64,000 nt of DNA. Source: Hermodice carunculata. Lineage: Eukaryota; Annelida; Polychaeta; Eunicida; Amphinomidae. The notes beneath the pieces are model-generated. The model was not told the DNA's origin. It searched no databases and saw nothing but the letters and a program-made list of their open reading frames with translations. Each line of letters starts with the position of its first letter. Position 1 is the stretch's first letter. Where the stretch lies: positions 64,699,013-64,763,012 of the forward strand of contig OZ026630.1 in assembly GCA_964020975.1 (NCBI GenBank), read 5' to 3'. A program made the translations under genes and the position numbers. Below are positions 52,252 to 63,703 of the stretch, piece after piece.

Positions 52252-55200
52252 GCATGCAACCTACAGCATGGTGACTATGGTGACTTGGATTAAAAAAAGT
52301 ACTTCATTCTGAACATGAAAACAAGCTGTAAACTGAAATCGAAGGAAACAGATAAAAGTAAAATTGAAACACGACAAATGACAAAGTTCATGAAGTGTAT
52401 TATTGTTACCAATTATGTGAATAACAAGTGGTAGTTTTGGTCCTGTATAGACTATCAGGACAACCTTCTCCACTAAGCTCCATTTTTGACCCAGCAGATG
52501 TGCTAGACCCCTCACCCAGCGCTGCTACTTAATTCATAGTCTGGGGGCTACCTCAGTGTCTGATACAATATTCCTATTCTGGGGCCCACCGTTGCCCACA
52601 ACTGGTAACTTCAGGGCATTGTATTTACATTTTTAGGTAATGCTCATGCTGGAAAAGTCCCATTATATTTTGTATGTTACATTCACTCACAATGTACCCT
52701 TCCCTTAACACTAATCACACATATATTTTGGATAATACCTCTTCAAAATATCCAACCGGGACTAACCCACACGGACTTGACTGCTATTTTGAAAATTGTG
52801 GATTCTGCATCCAATGATTTGTAAATGAGGATAGTAATAGGACAATTAAAAGTATATATTTTACAAATATTTCAGAGCATCAATCATGATATGGTATGTG
52901 CTGTTTTATGGTGTATATTGTTTATTGGGCCTCTGCCAATCCGAGCCAGGAAAACATTCGCAAGCCGGACCATGAATAAACAAGGATCATCAACAAACAG
53001 TGTAAGACCACATGCCAAGCATTTTGAGATGGAATACGGTTGTCTGCAAACTTGGGTACCTTTGATTATGTTCAGTCCACTTCGTTCATTTCTATTCATG
53101 CACATTGCAAACAGTGCTGTAAATATGTGGCCACAATTCACTTTGATATCCGAAGTAAATGTAAGTTTATGCAACTGTCACACATTGCATTGCACCATGT
53201 TCAAAATGGCACACACCAATATGTGCATGATTTGCCAGAGTATTGTGTTGCATTTGTATTTGTAACTAACAATGATAACTGCTTCAGACACAACTGAGCA
53301 GCAGATTAAAGTTAAGATAGTAATTTATGTTTTTGAGGTACTTTAAGGACCGTTTGCCCTGGTAACTCAGAGAATGGACACCTGGAACCTAGTGAAATAT
53401 CACAATAATGAACAACTGTGGCTATGCAGTGTCCGTGGCCCAAGTTTATCCTCCAGACAAATTGAAATAAATTGCTGTGTTTGAGTTGACTTAACTACAA
53501 AATAATGGCACAAGATGGCCAATTTCTAGAAAAAATCTTTCAGGGTTGATCAATTTTTATTAGGGAAGGGCAGCTTGAAACTTTTTTTTTTTTTTTTAAA
53601 GGTGTAATGACATTATTTAGGGTCAGTCAGGCTACTGGAAGTCCACACATATATTCATGTTAGGCCTCTGGTAACTTGGACATTTGTTGAAACATGTTTA
53701 AAATGGATGTTCTTTCCCCTTTTACACATTACCTTCTTTGACCTCTGCTTAATTTCTTACCTGCGCACAGCCAGAGGCACTTGTTAACTAATTTTTTTTT
53801 TTTAAATCTATACTACCTCAGTACACACTATAAAGTATTTTCTATGTTATAGGATTTTGTTATATGAACTGGTAGGAAATATTGGGAATCCATAGACACT
53901 CTCTTGATAGAGGGCTCTGTAGGCAGACAGATTTGGTTTGTGGATTTCCATTAGTTTCCATTGTAATTTGCATCTTTACAGAAGCTCTGCCTAGAAACAC
54001 CAAATTTCTTGTGGTAAATTGTTGTATATAATGTAGTTAAAATACTCATGCAAATTTGATAACTTTTGCTGCAAAACTATTCAACCTACTGAGTGTTACT
54101 CTAACATAGAATCTTATAGACACCTATAGTTGCCAGAATTTTGGAATTTTGTGTATTGGGTCCTGTATTTAGCCAAATACACACAAAACTGCTAAGTGAT
54201 GCCTCTCCTATTGGCCTATCAGGATGATGCACTTTGGTGGATGGCAGCATTGGATAGGATAACCTTGAACAAATTTTATACAGGTGAACAAAGATGACAG
54301 GATTAATCACAGATTTGTATTCAGTGCCCTTTTGGGGTACACAATGTAAAAGCCCTGTAAATAAATCATTGCATCAAGGAAGCTGCCAAATAGCTTTTGT
54401 ACATTGTTAATTATTCAAGCATTAATTAAACACTTTTAAAGAGTAAAGTGGTCTCCTGCGGCATGAACGTCTGTTAATATTGCTGATCAGAACTTCCCAT
54501 GTGGACACACCTTGACCATACAAGCCATCAGTGCTATGGCCAGGGTCACTGTGGCTGTCGTGTTCACTGCGGGAAATGCATACTGGTAGGTTTTTCTATT
54601 CACAACATTTCAAAGAAGGCCTGGAAGGCTGGGGACCTCTGAGTGCAAATGAGGCCACATACACAGCATGAAATGCTTTAACCAAAAAAAAATCTTTACA
54701 GTGTCTTTGTAAATCCTTGGACAGAAATTTGTTACTCACCACCAGCACCTGCTGACAAACATCTGTCAGCAGTAAATACTGGCTGGGATTTCCCTCAAGG
54801 TCATGCAAGATCCTCTACATCCTAGTGCCTATATTTCACCTCTAATCAAAACCTACAGGCTGGGTTAGATCTCCAGCACATGGTGACCACAACTGAGTAA
54901 TTTGTTTATTTATAGTTATACCTATACTTTTCCCATTCTAAAGCTGCCACCAAGGATGACAGACTGTAAAGAAATCAGTAATTTCTTAGCTTTTGATGGA
55001 AAGGCAACCACATCAAGCACATGAGTAAAACAGCCACTAAAGACCAGGTATCCAAAGAGATTTTATTTACATTTCTACAACCTTTAGACTTCAAAGGGCA
55101 GAAGATCAACCAATTAGTGACCTAAGTCCATTCAGTGCTGAACTGAAGGTTGGAGTCCACAAACCTTTTGTCCCTTGCATCTCTGGTAATGTACCAGGGT

Positions 55201-55914
55201 CGAACACATCACAAGAACAGTATTCACATTGCTCTACAATCAACGCAGGTCTATTCTGAAAATATCTAATACACTGTAGTCAATCTGGAATTAACACAAT
55301 CTGTCAATATTTTCTTTAAAATTCCTCAGCAACTCAAGAAATATAGAAATTGAAAGAATGCAACTCTTGTTAATACATCACAACTTAAGACTGAGTCTGA
55401 CTGATGCATTAAAAAGCTCCTTGCGTGAAGCTCTTAAGTTAGAGGTGCAACTGGCTGCACACATGCTATTTGTCAATGTAACTATTGTACTGCATGTTGA
55501 TGCCCTCCCTGTTCTGCATGCATGGTTTTGGCACATCTTTCATTAGCCTGTAGCACCACCTGATGGTAGGTAAATGAACTACAAAGACTTTCAACATGAA
55601 TTTCTCAAAAATGCTGTTTTCTACCATACGACAAACTTCTTTCCACCTCCACTGTTACAGCAGAGAAAAGCTGGTAAAGACCACAGCAATGAATTACTTG
55701 TTTCATGCTATTTTTCCCCAATACAACAATACAAAATGTAAATAACTTTGCAAAACTTTTTTTCCATGAAAAATCAAAGTTCAAGTATGTATCTGGCATT
55801 ACCAGTGTCAGAAATGTTTCACAATGTCACAAGAAGCAAGTTATATTAAATGACATTTATCCTGATTGAATTACACTGAAAATGTTGACAACTGCAGCCA
55901 TACTAGCAATTTGA
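52252..55914. other. Unique region, no gene recognised
   Basis: Longest frame 52825-53265 (plus, 146 codons), overlapped by an open minus frame, with no recognisable domain. Poly-T runs at about 53581-53597 and 53790-53802. Possible regulatory or intronic DNA, but nothing specific. Confidence 0.35.
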
Positions 55915-58142
55915 CCCATCCATAACATATATCGCATGACTAGGCAATGTATTGTGGCCCAAAGTAACAACAAATTTCGTGCCACGGACAGTTTATATAA
56001 TGAGAGAAAATTACCGCAATTTTGGAATAGAATTAACAGGAGTCTGAAGAAAAATCCCAACTCAGCACTGCAGGTTAACAATTTAGCCCAATACTATGAG
56101 AGTATCATGGGTGACTCCCCCCAGTCACCAGATGAGAAGGTTTGCCTTGATGTCCAGCAGAAATTTAAGAAGTACATCTTTAACCACCCTGACAAGTATA
56201 TATCGCCTAATGATATTAAGACTTATATCTCTTCACTTTCTTTTAATAGTTCCCCTGGCCTGGACGGGGTGACTTCTGGTCATCCTGTGTATGGGAAAAG
56301 TGATATTTTGTGTAAACACTTGTCTGCTCTTTATACTCTCATTTTTAATTATACGGTTATTCCTGATGTTTTACAAAACGGAGTTATCGTCCCTATACTT
56401 AAAAAACCTGGGTTGAATCCCAAAGATCCCTCTAATTATCGCCCCCCTATTACTGTGTGCTCTATATATTCCAAATTGGCCGAATTGTCTATTGACATTT
56501 CAGACACTGTCTGTGATACTCAATTCGGCTTTAGAAAAATGAGAGGGACGGATATGTGTACTTCTTTATTAAACGATATCATCTCTTTTTATAGTGCCAA
56601 AAATTCCCCTGTATATATCTGTAGTTTAGATGCCCTTAAATGCTTTGACAAGATCTGGCATGAGGGATTATTTTATAAACTTTGGGGACAGGTTAATACA
56701 ACTGACTGGCTTTTCCTTTATAAATGGTATAAAAACCTTTATTCTGTTGTTAAATGGAAAGGCATATTTAGTGATCGGTTTCAGGTGACCCGTGGCACGC
56801 ACCAGGGGAGCATTCTCTCTCCCAGAATGTTTAATATTTTTATTGATGGTCTCTTGTGTAAACTGCAGGATGCTAATTATGGTATCCGCATAGGTGACAC
56901 TAAACTGAATAGTGTGGCCTATGCGGATGACATTACACTTTTCTCAGCCACTATTTCTGGCCTCCAAGAGCTCATTAATATATGTACTAAATATGCTGAT
57001 GACTGGCAGTTTTCCTTCAGTCGCACCAAATCTAAATGTATGGCGACTGGTAAAAAGTGTCCATTTCATCTCACAAAAAATGTTCCGTCTTTTCATTGGA
57101 CCCTTGGATCTGATCCTATTGATACTGTTGATGAGATTGAAATTCTAGGAGTCACTTATTCTAATAGAGGCACATTTAATACACACGTAAATAATAGGTG
57201 CGCTACCACCAGACGTGCTATTTATAGGTTGGGCAGTGCTGGCATGGCGTATCCCGGACTGGGCTCTCGGGTCAAAACCTATTTATGGAAAACAATTGGT
57301 ATACCGTGTATTACATATGAAATGAACTGTGTCAACCTATCCAATAAGAACTGGTCGCAGTTAGAATCTACCCAGGGAGCTCTTGTTAAAGCCTGCTTGG
57401 GCCTTGGGAGGCGCCATCGCCATGGGCGCCTTCTTAGAGCACTTAATATTGCCCCTGTTCAAAACTATGTAAAACAAGATGTCGCATCTCTTGTTCAGAG
57501 AATTGGACAAATTAACTCCCCTGCCCGTACTGTATTTTTTCACATTCTATCAAAATATATTCTTGAACGAGAGTCCATCCCGGGATCGTTGTGCCAGCGC
57601 ATGTCCAACTATGATATATCCCTTGATTTTCTGTTCCATCGGGGCTTTTCATGTACGGCTACGACACCAGATGGCATTACTGACTCGTTGAGTTACCTGT
57701 TGAATCACCAAGATTATAATAATAGGAGTTCTCTGGAGCATCGATTGGCTTTGCTGCTCACTCGAGCTTTTCAGCTCGGGTGTGTGGCGAGGTCGGTCTG
57801 TGCTCCAGGGACTTTATTACTTGATGTTTCTCAGGCAACCTCGATTGGTTAATGGCTGGAGTCCCTCTCTCATAAGGTGGGGGTTCGACCTGTGAGCTCT
57901 CTTTGTTCCCGAGCTCTCACGTTGGTCCAGCCTATCGTAAGAGTGTGGCCCCTGTTTCATAAGCTACACAAGTGTCGGGCTTCCCTATTTTCTTACTTAT
58001 TGATTTATTATTTATTTATTTGTATGTGATTTGCTGTATAATTTATGGTATCATGCCTGTATTGATTTATCTGTGTATGATTTTACTTTCCCCAACCATG
58101 GGGGTTTTAATAAAGATATTATTATTATTATTATTATTATTA
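55915..58142 (+). mobile_element. 5'-truncated LINE with open reverse transcriptase and (ATT)n tail
   Basis: The reading frame is open from 55915. After its stop (57850-57852) comes a roughly 260-bp 3' UTR with AATAAAGAT, then an ATT run (58112-58142). No apurinic-type endonuclease domain precedes the reverse transcriptase, so the copy is truncated 5' as usual for incomplete target-primed reverse transcription. I could not find a target-site duplication. Lack of in-frame stops suggests a young insertion. Confidence 0.85.
55936..57852 (+). CDS. LINE reverse transcriptase (C-terminal part of ORF2), 638 aa open
   Basis: Copies element RNA into DNA at a nicked target in the nucleus. The order of motifs is that of non-LTR reverse transcriptases: SSPGLDGVTSGH (about residues 105-116), PILKKPGLNPKDPSNYRPP (about 153-171), QFGFRKMRGT, motif A LDALKCFDKIWHEG with Asp232, the GTHQGSILSPRMFN block, then AYADD with catalytic Asp331 and Asp332, followed by the thumb and a C-terminal region (EILGVTYSNRG, LVKACLGLGRR, LLRALNI). 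The catalytic aspartates are present and no stop interrupts 638 codons. The ATG at 55936 is only the first Met of a frame that continues 7 codons further upstream; the true ORF start and the N-terminal endonuclease are missing. I judge it a CR1/Jockey-like non-LTR group from general layout, but clade is not certain. It is flanked by unrelated unique sequence. Confidence 0.9.
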   Translation: MTRQCIVAQSNNKFRATDSLYNERKLPQFWNRINRSLKKNPNSALQVNNLAQYYESIMGDSPQSPDEKVCLDVQQKFKKYIFNHPDKYISPNDIKTYISSLSFNSSPGLDGVTSGHPVYGKSDILCKHLSALYTLIFNYTVIPDVLQNGVIVPILKKPGLNPKDPSNYRPPITVCSIYSKLAELSIDISDTVCDTQFGFRKMRGTDMCTSLLNDIISFYSAKNSPVYICSLDALKCFDKIWHEGLFYKLWGQVNTTDWLFLYKWYKNLYSVVKWKGIFSDRFQVTRGTHQGSILSPRMFNIFIDGLLCKLQDANYGIRIGDTKLNSVAYADDITLFSATISGLQELINICTKYADDWQFSFSRTKSKCMATGKKCPFHLTKNVPSFHWTLGSDPIDTVDEIEILGVTYSNRGTFNTHVNNRCATTRRAIYRLGSAGMAYPGLGSRVKTYLWKTIGIPCITYEMNCVNLSNKNWSQLESTQGALVKACLGLGRRHRHGRLLRALNIAPVQNYVKQDVASLVQRIGQINSPARTVFFHILSKYILERESIPGSLCQRMSNYDISLDFLFHRGFSCTATTPDGITDSLSYLLNHQDYNNRSSLEHRLALLLTRAFQLGCVARSVCAPGTLLLDVSQATSIG

Positions 58143-58509
58143 TATCACCTGTTTCAGACAAGCAAAAGTACTTTATTTCAAATGCTCTTTACCACACTGT
58201 TATAATCATTAATTTTTCCCTCATTTCCACCATAAATACTCCAAATTAATGTTACAAGTTACAAGTCTATTTATACTCAGCTTGTTAAACAATACATGAG
58301 CTGCTAATATGCAGTCATTATTCACAGAGTTATGACAGAAGGTACAATATAAAACATATGAATAAGATGTCCATAAATTTGGTGATGTTTGTCTTGGGGT
58401 CTTTTTCCACACAAAAATTTTAATCCAGCAGGTGCTAAATTTTGGGAAATAAAACTTGGGAAATTGTTTTGTGTCCAGCTTGAAATACAATGGTTGGAAT
58501 GACCTTAAG
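58143..58509. other. Non-coding stretch after the LINE tail
   Basis: Nothing recognised. Confidence 0.35.
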
Positions 58510-58880
58510 ACCCAATAGGAGGTATTCATATTAAACTATATTAACTGCAGACCTGCTCTGGTCCCCTCAGTTGCTAGGCAAGAGAACTATGCCTCTGACA
58601 TGATTAGGGCACTTTCACAAGATATGTTACTGAACCATCCAGGAATAACACTTTCCTACCAAACCAATTAAACTTTTGTAAATATGTTACGCATCTTGTA
58701 TGTTTTAAAACTTAGTGAATGACTTTTCTTAAGCTTTTTGCTTTCTCAAGTTGCTCCTTTTATCACAGAAGCTCATTTGGCCCTGCTTCACACATGAATG
58801 TGCCCTCCTTCCTGTCAAGTTCCTTGCTACAGTACAGGTGGCGGCACAGGATCCCAGTTAATATGCATACCTTCTAATTG
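58510..58880. mobile_element. MITE with AGGTATTCATA ends, copy 2 (inverted)
   Basis: Left CCAATAGGAGGTATTCATAT and right ...ATATGCATACCTTCTAATTGG are inverse with few mismatches. Body matches 32655-33036 in opposite orientation. Non-coding. Confidence 0.75.
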
Positions 58881-60233
58881 GCCAGACTAAAAATATGATG
58901 ACCTCTGGTCACCATGAAAATAGGTCAAGGCTACTGAATATCAAATTCAGCCAAGCTTCCAATGAGATGCTTATAAAGTACTTTCATGATAGCAGCTTGC
59001 TTCCAACGCAGACCCAAGCTGCATATTATGTCTATAACACGGATCTTGGTCTGCTTTGCAGGCACCATAGTAGCTTAATTTTTGTCAGAAGTGATTGCAT
59101 CTGCAAGGGTAACAGATGGATGGACACAGGCACCCACAGACATGATGACAACAATATCCTATCACAAAGACACAAGTCAAGTCAGGGGAGTCAGTTAATA
59201 CATATTTTTTTTTCATTGATGTTATTGGCTATCATTCTGATACATAAGATACATTCCATGGTAGTCTTGTAAGGGATAGTGATTTCCATTTCAAGGCTAA
59301 ATCAGGCATATATAAGACAGTATGACCTGTTTTTTTGGTAACTCAGAACTGGTTACTACTCTTGTGACATCCTCATATTTATGACAAGTCACACCAACTC
59401 TTCAATTCTGACGCTTGACTGGCAGCTCAGTTTGCGTAAAGTACGCCCGTTTATGACATTTAGCTTATGTTGATAGCAATGCTACCCCTGCGTATATAAG
59501 CAGCGGTATGCCCCCAAACGCCACTGATGAGAACCACTTGATCTGAAACCAGTCTGGCACCTTCTCCTAAGTTTTTTGCCTGTCACTGGTTTTGCTTAGT
59601 CCTTTTATTTAATATGTTGCCATAAGCCCTACCTGTGTTTGACTGGACTTCAAAGGGAGCGCTTAATCCGCTCAGTTGTCAGTGAGTTGCAACAACTTCT
59701 AAAGCATCATCACTGGCTGGCCTGGCAAGGGGCTTGTTAAATCTCCAATGCTCAGGCTGACTGAACAACACCATGCTTCTATGGAAAGTACTTGCCCAAA
59801 AATACAATGTTATGAAAACTACATCGAAAATTTTGCAACAACAGTAGGCATAGAAATTGACAGCTGATAATTGGAGGGTATTTTATATTCAAATTCCGCA
59901 GAAACTATGGAGAAATCGTACAAGTAAACAGGTCTGACACAAACATTTCTGGGAACAAAAGCTGTGGTAACTCTATAGAGGGTCAGGTGAAGGGAAGTGG
60001 TAATAATATTTCCTTGGGATGAGACTTTTGAGATTCATTAATACCACTGTAAAACGGACGTAAAAGGGTAACATCCAGCCACTTTGGACATATAAATCAA
60101 CAGATTCCATCATTATTTGTACCTAAAAATATGCTCATGCTTCATTGTGATTGCTTTACAAAACCACGTTGTCGTGTTTATGAACATCAAACATCGGTAA
60201 TTTCCATACACAGTCGGACGGAAAAAACAGGAA
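58881..60233. other. Non-coding stretch with a TATA-like site
   Basis: No gene recognised. CGTATATAAGCAGCGG at about 59491-59506 looks like a TATA box. CTGATGAG (59524-59531) and GAAAC (59545-59549) follow, resembling a hammerhead core but without a good stem II. Confidence 0.35.
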
Positions 60234-60300
60234 ACAACTCCCATGATGCATCACGCAATAAGGTCAACATGGGCGCATCCTCGCTGTTGGGAGTAAACAT
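60234..60300 (+). promoter_or_regulatory. ZNF143/THAP11-type promoter motif with short ATG frame
   Basis: AACAACTCCCATGATGCATC and ACG (60234-60256) fit the animal promoter motif ACTACAAYTCCCANNRTGC at most core positions. An ATGGGCGC follows at 60269 in a CpG-containing stretch, about 630 bp before the hAT reading frame. It could be the transposon's own promoter or an unrelated one. Inferred from motif only. Confidence 0.3.
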
Positions 60301-60593
60301 GTGTAAACTTATAGCAATAAAGTTAGCATTTTGAAGCATGATAACATACAAATTTCCTCCCAATATTAATTTACAGACTTTTTCAGAACATACGCCAGAT
60401 GGTGAGTGATTTTAGTGGAGTTTATAGTAGATTTTGTAGCTGTTTCAAAGTTAGGTAAATTTACACTTCCAGCATAGAAAATTGATCAAACATCTGCATG
60501 CCGGTATCTTGCTTTGTTTCCATTTGAAGTGACTGCAAATTATTAGAGTGGCTGTTAATCACGGTTACCACTGAAGTTTTTTGTTTTTTTGTA

Positions 60594-60672
60594 ATGACCG
60601 CTGACTACACAAAGATTGGTTTTGACTGACTGCTGACCACAAAAACTTGATTTTTACTGATCGCTGACCGCG
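60594..60672. repeat. Short ~31-bp imperfect tandem repeat
   Basis: TGACCGCTGACTACACAAAG, TGACTGCTGACCACAAAAAC and TGATCGCTGACCGCG begin successive units. Confidence 0.5.
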
Positions 60673-60900
60673 TTTGGCAGGTGACCAGTCATCACAGGTC
60701 ATTTACCATTGCAAAAATCTCAATACATCGCAAATGTGACCGGTAACACCAGGTTACTGGCCACCTCGGTAGTTGGCCATTGCAGGTACTACTGTATTTA
60801 ATAGCAGATTATATTATATATCCTATGTCTATTCTTTTCCGTTTATGTAACTTTTCTCATTTATGAAATGATTTAAAATGAATGTTCCCATAAATCCAAC

Positions 60901-63130
60901 ATGTCAGAACCCAAGGGTTTAGCAGACAACGGAGTTCCCAGGCATATGCCTTTGGAGCCAGAATTGGTAAATTATCCCAGTACTAGAGCATCTTCAGATG
61001 TATGGAACTACTTTTGCTTTTGGAAACGAACACGACAGGATGGCATGCCTTACATTTATAAAGGAAAAGAAGTTTGTAAACTGTGCAAACATGAACTATC
61101 GTTCAAATACTACAAATCTTAGTCATCACCTCCCTACCAAACATGCAGATAAATACCGAAACAAAACCCAGTCTACCAGCCAGCCTAAAATACCTTAAGC
61201 TGTTTCTTTAACTCAGTCACTGTCATTCACAAGTACATGCTTGGTCGCCATAACTAAAGCCATAGCAGAGATGTTGATCATGGATTTGAAGCCTATAAGC
61301 TCTACAGCATCTCCCAGGTTCAGAAAACTTGCCAATGTCCTAGAACCTCCTGAAAGTACTATGTGCCAGGTCGTTGCTATTTCGTATATTCCCTCCTACA
61401 TAAGGAAATTACTGTATCTAACTTAAAGCAAATGCTGCAGAAAGTAGAAAATGTAGCCTGTGATAGTTGGACTACAGAAAGTTTCTACACTGTTACATGC
61501 CATTTCATTACTGATGATTGAGAATTAAAGCACTAGGTACTCACAACACACCAAATGGAGGCACATCATACAGGCGAAAATATCACCAAAGAATTAGAAA
61601 ATATTCAACAAGAGGCCAATGGGCCTAATGCTCTCCTAGCATTGTGGCTATATTGCACCTGTTCATTTCAAAGCTGTGAGTCCTCAAGTGGCTTCTGAAC
61701 ATATAAAGCTTAATTTAAAAATTGGCCACTAGATGGCACTTCGCTCCACATGTAATCATAGCTTATTTACAGTGCAACTCCTGTGATGAACATTGTTGCA
61801 TGTGCCAAGACAACAATCAGTGAGTCCTTAACTTTATGTCCTCAGTGACCTTGGGACAAAAGATCAAGGATACCCAGATTATGTAAAACAAGAGTCCCAT
61901 AGGCCTGCCTGGTGCTGTGCTCACATTGCCATTGAAGCCCAAACTACACCCTGCCATTACAAAATCACCTCTTTCAACTTTGCAGGCATGGTGACCTCAC
62001 AAAAATGGGTCAAGGTCACTGATATTGCATATGATTCTAGCTTTGGACATTGTCTATATATCCTATAAATTTGCAAGTCTAATCCAATTACTTTTCAAGA
62101 TATGGAATTTTTTATCTTAAAAGACACGTTGGCTCATAATTTCCATCATATTATAGGTGGCTCCACTAGTATCATTCCCAACTTGAGACTTTGACCTCCC
62201 CCACAATTCCACAAAATTTGGTGGTTCCCTAATTAATTACATATGAGGAACAGACAATAACTGAGTCAATTGTCACACTGTTGACACCCATGAGGGAAGC
62301 CACTGCAATTTTGTATGCAGACAAAGTGCCCACTTTGCCATTAGTGCTGCCCACTATGAAGAAATTTTAGCATGTCATCGAAATAAAGGATACAGACAGT
62401 GAACATTTGCACAAAATGAAAACTAACATGAGAAAATTTAAGCAAACGAAACCAGAGCTCTGACAATGGCTGCATGCTGAAGTTCAGCACATTTCTGGAT
62501 CCTCGGTTTCAACACCTAGCATTCTTCTCTGCCGAAGATAGGGATGAACTACATGTCAAGATCATCAAAGTAGCTGCTGCTTTGGGGCCTATAGAATCCA
62601 GTAGGCCTAGTCATAATGCTGCTACTGTTCAAGATAGGCCTCGCACTAGTGCAGGGACTGATTCTACACCTGCATTACCATCCTTGCCTGTACTCCTGGT
62701 TGTAGGCCTACCCCGAGGTACCATCCCTGATGACAGTGACAGCACTGAGAGGCCTTCTGCCAAAGTTATAAAAGAGGAGCCCAGTGAATCCAGAAATAAC
62801 CCAGTCTATGGCCTTGATTGGTTATCTGATGTAAGCTGCATCGATAATTCCAAGGAGCAAAATGTGCCTCTCTCAAAACAAGAGACAGCTGAGCAAGAAT
62901 TGAGAAGCTACCTGGGCGAACATCCAGCTAAAACAAATGAAAAACCTCTTGAATGGTGGAAGCATCGACAACATGTCTATCCTTTGTATTCATGCCTGGC
63001 AATTAAAATGCTTGGCTGTTCCAGCCTCTAGCATGACTTCTGAGCGTGTTTTCTATATGGCTGGAAACCTCGTAAACAAAAAAGCTGGCCAGTTTCTCAG
63101 CACAAAAAGTTGATATGCTGGTATTTCTAA
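60901..63130 (+). pseudogene. Decayed hAT transposase (BED finger to hATC), interrupted
   Basis: A hAT transposase cuts and pastes its own element. Parts seen in order: BED zinc finger (SDVWNYF, then VCKLCKHELSF, with the His half SHHLPTKH in another frame); ITKAIAEMLIMDLKPISS and FRKLANVLEP (61241-61330); NVACDSWTTESFYTVTCHFI, the first catalytic Asp region (about 61450-61510); then a repeat (61606-62222). After it come ITESIVTLLTPMREATAIL (about 62255), STFLDPRFQHLAFF (about 62486), an acidic linker with a VIKEEP SUMO-type motif, WWKHRQHVYPL and, one frame away, AVPASSMTSERVF (hATC dimerisation, about 62950-63070). The central RNase-H insertion domain is missing. At least one frameshift in the finger, one before FLDPRF, one inside hATC, and several stops make it inactive. 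The likely 3' end is at about 63700. Confidence 0.85.
61606..62222 (+). repeat. CAAGAGGCC repeat inserted in the hAT coding region
   Basis: Starts ACAAGAGGCCAATGGGCC; internal head ACAAGAGTCCCATAGGCC at about 61889. It follows 45490-46080 closely (AGATGGCACTTCGCTCCACA, GTGAGTCCTTAACTTTATGT, CTCCCCCACAATTCC...). The GACGGACG tail is absent, so the copy is 3'-incomplete. Confidence 0.8.
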
Positions 63131-63601
63131 TAAAAATTATAAGAAATACAGATGACTCTAAAAACGTTTGCCCACTACTCAGGTATTGGTCTGAATTTAA
63201 AGTGACTCTCAGAAGTCAGGATGTTGAAGTCTTTAGTTAATAATTTCAAAAGAAAGTTCAATGTTGGGTTTTTTTGCAAAGTAGTAGACCATTTTTCGAC
63301 TTATAAGTTCATAACAGTGTCACTCAGTTTCAGGCTAATAGGTAGGTAAAAACTCCTTTAAATTCAGTTAGAAGGCCAACAAATTGTAATGTGGAAAATG
63401 CTTCTTTGATGGTGATGGGCTGTCGCAGATGCTGAAATGGACACGGCAGACCTGAGCTAGTTGACTGCTATACTTCTGTCGAAGGCCGATCACTCAGTAG
63501 TGCAACAGTTTGCCTTAGTGTTGGGCTGAGGTAACACTCAATCCCACATTTATCAGTGACAGTTAAGTTAATAAATACTGAGTTTCATACAGATTAATTC
63601 C

Positions 63602-63703
63602 CAGTAAATGATGTTGAGAAATTGTCGATCCGATATCAATAAACAGTTAAAATCTTGAACCGATAATCAATTCCAAAAATTGGAAATGAGCCCAGCCCTA
63701 CTG
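63602..63703. repeat. Probable 3' terminal region of the hAT element
   Basis: On the minus strand the segment begins CAGTAGGGCTGGGC (63690-63703), the usual look of hAT-type ends, followed by short A/T-rich inverted words such as TTGATTATCGG. No matching 5' end was found upstream. Confidence 0.5.

Noticed and set aside
52825-53265. 146-codon plus-strand frame with an open minus frame over it
   Set aside because: No family resemblance; length is within chance for AT-rich DNA with few stops locally.
54596-54808. 70-codon minus-strand frame resembling protein
   Set aside because: No recognisable motif and no splice context; not enough to call an exon.
59837-59870. CAGTAGGCATAG as the missing 5' end of the hAT element
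   Set aside because: Only seven terminal bases match the 3' end at 63703; could be chance.
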